From a cyanobacterium PCC 7702 (GTDB lineage Bacteria > Cyanobacteriota > Cyanobacteriia > Cyanobacteriales > Nostocaceae), in assembly GCA_000332255.1 (NCBI GenBank), contig KB235926.1, positions 2,024,797-2,088,796 on the forward strand: a stretch of 64,000 nt of DNA, written 5' to 3'. The notes beneath the pieces were generated by a model that ran no database searches, had not been told where the DNA came from, and saw only the letters and a list, made by a program, of their open reading frames with translations. Below are positions 56,517 through 64,000 of this stretch, piece by piece. Each line of letters opens with the position of its first letter. Position 1 is the stretch's first letter. Made by a program: the position numbers and the translations under genes.

Positions 56517-58767
56517 GATCGCGCCCTCCCACAGGAATTGTAAAGTAAAATGTTGCACCCTCCCCTAGTTGTGATTCTACCCAGATACGTCCTCTGTGAC
56601 ACTCAATAATTTTTTTGCAAATAGCCAAACCCATTCCCGTACCCGGATATTCGTCCCGGGTGTGCAAACGCTGAAAGATAACGAAAATGCGATCGCTAAA
56701 TTGCGGATCGATACCAATACCGTTATCCCGCACTGAGAATAGCCATTCATCCTCTAAGCGAGAAGCACCAACATGAATTTCTGGTACTTTGTCACTGCGG
56801 AATTTAATAGCGTTACCAATCAAGTTTTGGAACAACTGCATCAACTGAGTCGGATCGGCCATAATCGTTGGCAGAGGATCGTGGGTAATGATTGCGCCTG
56901 TTTCGCTGATGCGTTTGCGCAAATTAGCCAGAGCACGCTCTAAAGCCATGTCTACCTCTGTCAGTTCAAACTCAATTGCTTGCATGTCTACCTTGGAGTA
57001 AGCCAATACATCATCAATTAGCGTCTGCATCAAACTAACTCCCTCGACAGCAAAACTGATAAATTCCTTGGCTTCCTCATCGAGTAAGTCGTTGTAGCGC
57101 ATCTCTAGCAATTGCACGTAGTTCGCTACTTGATTCAAAGGTTCTTGCAAATCATGGGAAGCAACATAAGCAAACTTTTTCAATTCTGCGTTGGAAATTT
57201 CTAAATCCCGCGCCAGCTGAGCTAGTTCATCTGCTTGTCGCAGCACGATGTTGACAATTGCTTTGCGCAGTTCTAACGCCGCTTTGATTTCCGCATAACG
57301 CCAAGGTAAAGAAGTTAAACGAACTGTCTGCTTCCATAACTCAAACGATTTCCGCGGACACAGCTGCGTACTGCCATTTGACTGCTTTAGTTCAAACGCC
57401 TGATTGGGATCGCCACCCCAATTCACAGTTTGAATCACTTCCGGTCTAAACCACAACACATAATTTTGCTTGGAAATGGGAATCGCAAGCAACCCGCTAG
57501 CAACGTTTTTAAAATTGTGTGCGTCAGCGTAAATCTGCGGCAAAGAATCTGTATAGAAAACTTCCTCATCAACCTCATTCTTTAGCCACTGAACTAACAA
57601 ATTTATGTCTTCTTGGGCAGGAGTTTGACCAACTAGGGTACAATTATTACCAAAACAAATTGCCGCCCCTTGAGCACCTGTTAAATCGAGCAGATTCGGT
57701 TGATGTTTAACTAATCCATCGATAAAGTTTTCTTCTTGGGACATATATTCTATTAATGCAGATTGAATATATGTCAGCTGCATGCGATAGTCGTAATCTT
57801 CTGTTTCTTCTCTCGCGGAAAGTTCTGAAAATATCACTCGTCCTAAAAATTCGCAGGCTTTGCGCAATTCGTAGGAAACGTATTTAGGTGTTTGGTGATG
57901 ACAAGCAATTAATCCCCAAAGTTTTCCTTCTTTGATCAAAGAAATAGTCAAAGAAGCACCTACGCCCATGTTGTGCAAGTACTCTATATGACAGCTGTGG
58001 GGACTTCTGAGAATAGAGTTAGTCAAATCTAAAGGACGCTGAGTCAGCGGGTTGACGCTCGGATATATTCCTACAGGTTGAAAATGGGTATCTGGAATTA
58101 TTCTGATCCAATTTGAACAAAATAATTTTCTCGCTGGTTTGGGAATGTCTGACTCTGGGTAATGCAACCCCAGATAAGATTCCATGCTTTCTAGTTTTTC
58201 TTCTGCAACTACACAACCGTGTCCGTCTTCGTCAAATTTATACAGCATTACCCTGTCAAAGCCAGTGACTTTACGCACTTCTTCAACGATGATTTGACAC
58301 AAATCGCGGGTATTTCCTGTTTCTTCTAGTCTGTTAATCGAAGCTCTGGCTAAATGATAAATACTTAGAAAGGGGATATTTTCCTGAGAGATAGCAGGTT
58401 CCAACTCCAATATTAAAAGACCGTCACTATTGCGATGAAATACACCATCAAATACTACGTAATCATCGCCTTTTCTTCTTAACCAGATTTTGACTGGATT
58501 AATAAAATCTAGACTTTCTTCTAAAAGTCCAGCTTTGATTCTCTCTATTTGGAACGGATCTAATAAATCTTCCAATTTTTTGTGCAGTAGCTCTTCACCA
58601 GGAATTCCAAATACGCTGGTTGTATTGCTGCTGAATTGCAAAATATTTAATTTTGGCTCTTCTAGCACTAAAAGTATACCGTATGGTTGAATTTGACCGA
58701 TGATGTGAATCGGTGGTTCTTTCAAAATAGTTAAATTAATATTCTGCAATTCTAGTTCTCTAACCAT
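56464..58767 (-). CDS. Cph1-type phytochrome histidine kinase
   Basis: A 767-residue photoreceptor: PAS (about 1-125), GAF (about 140-310), PHY (about 330-500), HisKA and HATPase_c. The bilin-binding Cys is Cys259 in SPHSCHIEYLHNMGV, the DIP motif is at Asp207, the PHY-tongue PRxSF is at 471-475, and the phospho-acceptor His538 lies in YVASHDLQEPL. Cys259 and His538 have the same numbers as in Synechocystis Cph1. No bacteriophytochrome-type Cys is in the N-terminus, so phycocyanobilin is the expected chromophore. Confidence 0.95.
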   Translation of the reverse strand: MVRELELQNINLTILKEPPIHIIGQIQPYGILLVLEEPKLNILQFSSNTTSVFGIPGEELLHKKLEDLLDPFQIERIKAGLLEESLDFINPVKIWLRRKGDDYVVFDGVFHRNSDGLLILELEPAISQENIPFLSIYHLARASINRLEETGNTRDLCQIIVEEVRKVTGFDRVMLYKFDEDGHGCVVAEEKLESMESYLGLHYPESDIPKPARKLFCSNWIRIIPDTHFQPVGIYPSVNPLTQRPLDLTNSILRSPHSCHIEYLHNMGVGASLTISLIKEGKLWGLIACHHQTPKYVSYELRKACEFLGRVIFSELSAREETEDYDYRMQLTYIQSALIEYMSQEENFIDGLVKHQPNLLDLTGAQGAAICFGNNCTLVGQTPAQEDINLLVQWLKNEVDEEVFYTDSLPQIYADAHNFKNVASGLLAIPISKQNYVLWFRPEVIQTVNWGGDPNQAFELKQSNGSTQLCPRKSFELWKQTVRLTSLPWRYAEIKAALELRKAIVNIVLRQADELAQLARDLEISNAELKKFAYVASHDLQEPLNQVANYVQLLEMRYNDLLDEEAKEFISFAVEGVSLMQTLIDDVLAYSKVDMQAIEFELTEVDMALERALANLRKRISETGAIITHDPLPTIMADPTQLMQLFQNLIGNAIKFRSDKVPEIHVGASRLEDEWLFSVRDNGIGIDPQFSDRIFVIFQRLHTRDEYPGTGMGLAICKKIIECHRGRIWVESQLGEGATFYFTIPVGGRDRERRNGRKMQNNIFGRR

Positions 58768-59175
58768 TTATGAGACTCTCCTCTTTCCTTGCGGATTGTT
58801 AAACACAAAGCATCTCGCCGAATTGTCAGCTAGTCGTTTTGCTCTCAAACTTAATTGTTGTCACTTTTTTTGTTTGACAAAAGATTTTGTCTTCAGTTAT
58901 GAAAATTTTCTACGTCTGAGCGTTTCTTTGGCAGGATTTTCCTATTTCTTCTGCGTTTTCAGTCTAACAAGTCGTGAGAGAGTATTTAGCTAAATAATGT
59001 TAAAAATAATTGATATCTGCACCTGCGAATATGTACTTTAATGAATTAATAATGCATTTTATTGAGGGAAATTACCAAGTTTGTAGAGGTGGGAAAAAGG
59101 ACTACAGAGTTTCGCACTACAAACTTTGAGTGTGCCACAACCCCGACAGTTATATTAATACCTTCTGCTTTGGAG
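58768..59175. other. Intergenic region upstream of the phytochrome gene
   Basis: About 410 bp. It must hold the promoter of the phytochrome operon. I see no gene, RNA or strong repeat. Confidence 0.5.
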
Positions 59176-60696
59176 TTAAATCCAGGAATTGAACCACATC
59201 CGCAATTTATAATCCTCAACAGACAAAGGTAAAGCTAAATAAACAGGTAACCAAAAAATAAAAGCAGCCAAAATGGTAAAGGTAATAGTCACGCCTGCAG
59301 CACGCAGCATTTTGTCATAACTGCGGAGACATCGATCTACAAAATAGGCGATCGCCAAAAATGCAAACACCACAGCTGTCATGTAGTGATAAATGAAAAC
59401 GCAGCGATTTACCATCACCCAAGGCAGTAAATTGGCGGCATAATTTAAAACTATGTACAGCGCTATCCAACTATCAATGGCAAGCACTGGTCGAGGAGCG
59501 AAACGCTTTTGTATTACCAAAGAATTCACTACTTGCCAACCTAGCATGATTACTAGTAATAAAAGTGCAGCCAGACCGAACCACCACAAAAAAGGATTCC
59601 CCATGGCGTGAACATCATAAATTACTTTGACCGCATTTGCAGGTAAGGGCGGTCCCATCACCGGTAACGGTTCTTTGAGACTTGTGGCTGTTTGGTATAA
59701 ATACGCCATGGGTCTTAGCATCAAAGGCCACGTATACCACGCAGCGCAGTAAGGATGTACTTTAGTACTGTTACCGCCCATACGTTCGTGAAAGGAGAGA
59801 ATTTGTTTGTGAACTTCGATAAAGTTGTATCTTGTGTCTAATTGCAAGTGGGGAATCCAAATCAAACTGTAAACAATAGCTGGAATAATTCCCAAATAAA
59901 AGAAAAGATGAATAAAGTTGAGCTGGGTTAAGTTTTGTAGCGGCGATACACTTCTGTCCCCAAAATAAAAGTTAGAGCTGGAATGGTGCAATTCGGCAGG
60001 TAAGTCATTGCTGTTGCTGCGTGTAACTTGACTTTTGGCTACCAGAATTTTCCATACCCAAGCAAAAATCCAAATCAAATAAATACCCAAAAGAAACCAC
60101 AAACCGTTCCATTTTGTAGCCGCAGAAGCACCAAAAGCCATTCCGGAAAGTACCAGGTACAATCTGCGCTGTTGTCTTTGGTGAGCTAGTGCTAATAAAA
60201 ACAACCACTGACCCAGCAATCCAAATACAACTATATAGATATTAATCAGAGCATAGCGAGATTCAACAAGAAATATACCGTCGCAGGCTGTAAAGATAGC
60301 GGCTAGAATTGCAAAGCTGCGCCGATAACTTAACTGATAGGCAATACCAGCAACAATTAAAGGAACAAACGAACCAAATAAAGCATTGATCCAGCGATAA
60401 CTCCAAGGCGATCGCACTGAACCTGTGAGTCCGTTGATCGTATCTTGTCCAAAACCAAGATGACTACCAAGCCATATTCCCACAGCAATTATTAATTTAC
60501 CCAGGGGTGGGTGGCCATCAAAAAATGGTTTGTGGATGAGATAGTCATTACCAAATGTCGCGTAATAAATTTCATCAAATACAAGAGTATTGAATCTCCC
60601 CAGTCCCCAAAATCGCAGGGATAGGGAGAAAATAAATATACCTGCAATTCCTATCCGAAACCAATAATTAGTCTTTCCAGCTGACTGTTTTGTCAT
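59176..60696 (-). CDS. PMT-family (GT39-like) mannosyltransferase
   Basis: A 506-residue integral membrane glycosyltransferase with about 10-12 helices. The acidic catalytic-type loop FDEIYYATFGNDY is followed by FFDGHPPLGKLII, both typical of protein O-mannosyltransferases. The C-terminal four-helix part (PMT_4TMC-like) contains VNRCVFIYHYMTAVVFAF. It would transfer mannose from a lipid-linked donor to protein or another acceptor outside the cell. Located 182 bp after ppsA on the same strand. Confidence 0.88.
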   Translation of the reverse strand: MTKQSAGKTNYWFRIGIAGIFIFSLSLRFWGLGRFNTLVFDEIYYATFGNDYLIHKPFFDGHPPLGKLIIAVGIWLGSHLGFGQDTINGLTGSVRSPWSYRWINALFGSFVPLIVAGIAYQLSYRRSFAILAAIFTACDGIFLVESRYALINIYIVVFGLLGQWLFLLALAHQRQQRRLYLVLSGMAFGASAATKWNGLWFLLGIYLIWIFAWVWKILVAKSQVTRSNSNDLPAELHHSSSNFYFGDRSVSPLQNLTQLNFIHLFFYLGIIPAIVYSLIWIPHLQLDTRYNFIEVHKQILSFHERMGGNSTKVHPYCAAWYTWPLMLRPMAYLYQTATSLKEPLPVMGPPLPANAVKVIYDVHAMGNPFLWWFGLAALLLLVIMLGWQVVNSLVIQKRFAPRPVLAIDSWIALYIVLNYAANLLPWVMVNRCVFIYHYMTAVVFAFLAIAYFVDRCLRSYDKMLRAAGVTITFTILAAFIFWLPVYLALPLSVEDYKLRMWFNSWI

Positions 60697-60878
60697 TATT
60701 CCTACCTAAAAGCGGTTTTCGGGATATCTGGTTTGAAAATAAGACTACAAGACTCTCAGACAAACAAAAATACAAGTTTTGCTCCCCATTAGCTTTGTAT
60801 GGTTCGGTAGGTATGAATTGCCAGTGAGTGAGAGTTTCGATCTCAGCTTTAGCAGGTACTCGTGGTATTGTAGCAAGC

Positions 60879-63338
60879 TTATGCGGAAATTTGCTGTTCG
60901 ACTTTTGCTACTTCTAGCATCGTTTTTAATACGGAATCGGGATTGAGGCTAATCGAGTCAATTCCTTGTTCGACTAAAAACTGTACGAATTCTGGATAAT
61001 CGCTGGGTGCTTGTCCGCAAATACCAATTTTGCGGTGATGTTTTTTTGCAGCTGCGATCGCCATTTTTACCATTCGCTTTACTCCCTGACTGCGCTCGTC
61101 AAACAACCGCGCTACTAACGCCGAATCTCTATCTAACCCCAAGGTTAGCTGAGTCAGGTCATTAGAACCGATAGAAAAACCATCAAAAACCTCAGCAAAC
61201 TCTTCTGCCATTATGACATTATTGGGCAACTCGCACATCACGTAAACTTGCAAGTTTTTTTCACCTTGCTTGAGACCATTTTTTGCCATTTCTGCCAATA
61301 CCAAGCGTCCTTCATCAGGTGTGCGACAAAAGGGAATCATAGGGATTACATTTGTCAAACCCATCTCATCCCTAACTCGCTCGATCGCTTTACACTCGAG
61401 AGCAAAAGCTTCGCGGTAACCTGGATCGTAGTAACGTGCTGCTCCTCGCCAACCCAACATCGGATTTTCTTCTTCTGGTTCAAATTGTTTTCCCCCCAAC
61501 AAATTTGCATACTCATTACTCTTAAAATCCGACATCCTTACAATTACTTGCTTTGGATAAAAAGCTGCAGCAATTCTACCGATACCCTGGGCTAGTTTAT
61601 CGACAAAATATTCAGGTTTATCTTCATAAACGGCAGTAATTTCAGCTATTTTTTCTTTGACAAATTCATCCTCTAGCTGGTGATAGTGAATTAACGCCAT
61701 GGGATGTACTTGGATGTGGTTGGCAATGATAAACTCTGTCCGCGCCAAACCTACTCCATCGTTAGGAATAGTAGATAAACTAAAAGCTTCTTGGGGATTA
61801 CCCACATTCATAAAAATTTGCGTGCGAGTACTGGGTAAGTTCTCTAAAGGAACTTCTTGCACCTCAAAAGGCAATAATCCCTCATAAACCCGTCCTTGTT
61901 CTCCTTCAGCGCAGGAAACTGTTACTTGTTGACCAGTTTTCAAAACAGCTGTAGCGTTACCGCACCCTACAATTGCAGGTACACCCAATTCCCGAGCAAT
62001 AATAGCAGCATGACAGGTGCGCCCCCCAGAATTAGTAATAATCGCACTTGCTTTCTTCATAATTGGTTCCCAATCGGGATCGGTTCTGTCGGTGACCAAT
62101 ATTTCTCCCGGCTGGAATTGCTCGATTTTTTGAGTATCTAAAATTACCCGCACTTTTCCTTGTGCGATCGCGGAACCTACAGCACGTCCGGTGACAAGCA
62201 ACACCCTAGCAGAACCATTTTCCTCGTCTTGTTTGAGAAGGCGATAAGTCCGCAAAACATTTTGTTTTTTCTGAGATTGCACTGTTTCCGGGCGGGCTTG
62301 TACGATAAATAAGTCATTGGCAATACCGTCTTTTGCCCACTCAATATCCATGGGGGTATAAGTTCCGTGGATTTGGGAGTAATGGTCTTCAATCACGCAA
62401 GCCCACTGCGCCAGTTGTAAAATTTCCTCATGGGAAAGAACGAATTTGCATCTTTCCTCTTTGGCAACGGCTACGTTTTTAGTAAATTTCGAGCCGTCAT
62501 CGTAGACCATTTTTAATTCTTTACTGCCTAATTTTCTATCTATTATGGGGCGAAATCCTGCTTTTAAAGTTGGTTTAAAAACGTAGTATTCATCAGGATT
62601 AACATTTCCTTGAACAACATTTTCACCCAAGCCATAAGCTGCTGTAATTAGTACAACATCTTGACATCCTGTTTCTGTTTCAATTGAAAACATAACTCCC
62701 GCGGATGCTAGGTCGGAACGTACCATTTTCTGAACGCCGACAGCAAGGGCGACGCTCAAGTGATCGAATCCTTTGATCTGGCGATAGGAAATAGCGCGAT
62801 CGGTAAATAGGGAAGCAAAGCATTTGTGACAAGCTGCTAAAACTCCCTCCAGGCCAGTAACATTGAGATAAGTTTCCTGCTGTCCCGCAAAACTAGCATC
62901 CGGTAAATCTTCAGCAGTGGCGCTAGAACGAACGGCTACATCCGTATCTGGATGGTATTGCTGACAAAGTTTTTCATAGGCTTTGGCGATCGCCTCTCGC
63001 AACGGTACTGGAAACGGTGTGTGTAAAAGTAGCGATCGCGCTTTTTTACCTCGTTCGCGTAAATTCTGAATATTATCTACATCCAAATCCGCAAACAGTT
63101 GCCGTAATTTTGCTTCTAAACCGGTGGATTCAATAAAATAACGATAAGCACGTGCTGTGGTCGCAAACCCCATCGGAACCTTGATCCCTTTGGGTGCAAG
63201 CTGTTGTATCATTTCTCCCAAGGAGGCGTTTTTCCCACCCACCAGGGATATGTCAGCCATACCTACTTCATCAAACCACAAAATCAAAGATTCCTGTTTG
63301 GAAGTGGAAAAAATAGTGTTTTTTATAACTGTGGTCAT
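60879..63338 (-). CDS. ppsA: Phosphoenolpyruvate synthase
   Basis: An 819-residue enzyme that makes PEP from pyruvate and ATP. The N-terminal ATP-binding domain has SLVGGKNASLGEM and AVRSSATAEDLPDASFAGQQ. The phosphohistidine is in GGRTCHAAIIARELG. The C-terminal TIM barrel has GSNDLTQLTLGLDRDS and the active-site Cys in GICGQAPSDYPEF. The closing residues are typical of PpsA rather than pyruvate phosphate dikinase. Confidence 0.96.
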   Translation of the reverse strand: MTTVIKNTIFSTSKQESLILWFDEVGMADISLVGGKNASLGEMIQQLAPKGIKVPMGFATTARAYRYFIESTGLEAKLRQLFADLDVDNIQNLRERGKKARSLLLHTPFPVPLREAIAKAYEKLCQQYHPDTDVAVRSSATAEDLPDASFAGQQETYLNVTGLEGVLAACHKCFASLFTDRAISYRQIKGFDHLSVALAVGVQKMVRSDLASAGVMFSIETETGCQDVVLITAAYGLGENVVQGNVNPDEYYVFKPTLKAGFRPIIDRKLGSKELKMVYDDGSKFTKNVAVAKEERCKFVLSHEEILQLAQWACVIEDHYSQIHGTYTPMDIEWAKDGIANDLFIVQARPETVQSQKKQNVLRTYRLLKQDEENGSARVLLVTGRAVGSAIAQGKVRVILDTQKIEQFQPGEILVTDRTDPDWEPIMKKASAIITNSGGRTCHAAIIARELGVPAIVGCGNATAVLKTGQQVTVSCAEGEQGRVYEGLLPFEVQEVPLENLPSTRTQIFMNVGNPQEAFSLSTIPNDGVGLARTEFIIANHIQVHPMALIHYHQLEDEFVKEKIAEITAVYEDKPEYFVDKLAQGIGRIAAAFYPKQVIVRMSDFKSNEYANLLGGKQFEPEEENPMLGWRGAARYYDPGYREAFALECKAIERVRDEMGLTNVIPMIPFCRTPDEGRLVLAEMAKNGLKQGEKNLQVYVMCELPNNVIMAEEFAEVFDGFSIGSNDLTQLTLGLDRDSALVARLFDERSQGVKRMVKMAIAAAKKHHRKIGICGQAPSDYPEFVQFLVEQGIDSISLNPDSVLKTMLEVAKVEQQISA

Positions 63339-63943
63339 AGGTATTTTACTCCCAAAAATTCTCTGCCAGTTACGAAAAATCGAACAGCATAGTTAGTAAA
63401 ATAAAATAGTCAGTCTTTTTCTTAACTGAAGACTCTATCTCGTAATTTACTTCATATTTTCTTGGGGATCACTATGTCCCCAGTGGGAGGAAAAGTACTA
63501 TTAGCTTTTTCAAACAAAAACATCTAAAAAATCCAATTCCAGTTGATTTTTCTCTAGAAATTGCAAGTATAATCCTATTTGTATCTCCAAATTCCAGTTC
63601 GTCTTGTTTGTATTAGAAAGCGATCGCACCAACCTCAAATGAGATGAAACTTTACTTGTGCAAATATGTTCTCCCTCAGTACAAATAAACCTTTTGGTAA
63701 CAAATTCACGCTTATTCTTTACCAAAAAGTCATTTCATTAATTTCTTAACAGTAACTCAACCACCCAAAATGGCTTGAATATCAGTGCATTTGCACCGAT
63801 AGAGTGTAATACCTGCTAGTGCTGATGGTAACTGCCATCGGAGCAACACATCGCCTTTATTAAAATTTTGTAAAGGTTTGTTATGCTCATCAGCGTTCGC
63901 TGCTTATGTAGTGAATGACAAATCACTTCTAGTAACAAGACTT
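63339..63943. other. Divergent intergenic region, ppsA / cydA
   Basis: About 600 bp. It holds the promoters of ppsA (minus) and cydA (plus). A TGCTGATGG / CCATC-GG-AGCA hairpin lies at 63830-63855, about 90 bp before cydA. A 71-codon minus-strand frame (63510-63725) is not convincing. Confidence 0.5.
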
Positions 63944-64000
63944 ATGGAGATTTTGTCCGACACTTTAGTACTATCTCGCCTGCAATTTGCGCTCACAGCC
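63944..64000 (+). CDS. cydA: Cytochrome bd quinol oxidase subunit I, 5' end only
   Basis: The last 57 bases encode 19 residues starting MEILSDTLVLSRLQFALTA, the conserved N-terminus of CydA; the His that ligates heme (usually in the next residues, FH) lies beyond the edge. The gene is cut by the window end. Cytochrome bd oxidises quinol and reduces oxygen with high affinity. Confidence 0.85.
   Translation, partial: MEILSDTLVLSRLQFALTA

Noticed and set aside
58796-58993. A 65-codon plus-strand frame upstream of the phytochrome gene
   Set aside because: Low-complexity Phe/Ser/Leu-rich composition, no ribosome site and no recognisable motif.
63510-63725. A 71-codon minus-strand frame between ppsA and cydA
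   Set aside because: No Shine-Dalgarno, no family resemblance, and it occupies an AT-rich promoter region; kept out for lack of support.

Overview
The window comes from a filamentous, nitrogen-fixing (probably heterocyst-forming) cyanobacterium. The evidence is abundant GCGATCGC (HIP1) octamers, a nifV-nifZ-nifT group, a HupW-type hydrogenase protease, a Cph1-type phytochrome, the carboxysome protein CcmP, and four CP43-like chlorophyll-binding proteins (IsiA family). The base composition and family mix suggest Nostocales; I cannot name the genus from the sequence alone.

Layout. 0.1-13.7 kb is mostly housekeeping: an S41 peptidase-like protein, a decayed LysR regulator, tRNA-Ala(GGC), hisF, ruvB, a TPR protein, a HAD hydrolase and sfsA sharing a CATG start overlap, a DUF711-type protein, a 2OG-Fe oxygenase with an unusual leader, leuC-leuD-gluconokinase, and a type II NADH dehydrogenase. 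13.8-24.9 kb holds two tandem copies of a five-gene module (two translationally coupled DUF2231 membrane proteins, then ctaC, ctaD, ctaE). Both copies encode heme-copper oxidases whose subunit II lacks the CuA ligands and whose subunit I carries the A2-type YSHPxV motif, so they are probably quinol oxidases (ARTO type). The distal copy continues into a small membrane protein and NDH-2, which together would form a minimal NADH-to-oxygen chain, but its ctaE is frameshifted. A VOC-family gene between the copies has an in-frame stop.

25.2-33.6 kb: hupW, an unknown small protein, then an iron-stress light-harvesting island in two divergent arms. The minus arm is CP43-like protein, CP43-PsaL fusion, flavodoxin (isiB) and alpha/beta hydrolase. 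The plus arm is isiA and a shortened CP43-like protein. Three strong inverted repeats lie between or upstream of these genes; the one in front of isiA is centred on a TGTA-N8-TACA (NtcA-type) site. A small broken gene follows. 34-40.5 kb: ccmP plus a pentapeptide-repeat protein, smc plus a PRC-barrel protein with a clear terminator, and a possible small RNA. 40.9-45 kb: an MDR oxidoreductase and the nif-associated group (two small conserved proteins, a 39-residue membrane peptide, nifV, nifZ, nifT).

45.6-64 kb: phosphoglucomutase, an RND efflux pump with its adaptor, two unknown proteins, trmB, a phytochrome/Rcp1/hybrid-kinase signalling group, a PMT-family mannosyltransferase, and PEP synthase. 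At the right edge are the first 19 codons of cydA (cytochrome bd quinol oxidase). The window therefore contains three routes for quinol oxidation, which fits protection of nitrogenase from oxygen or management of redox stress (inference).
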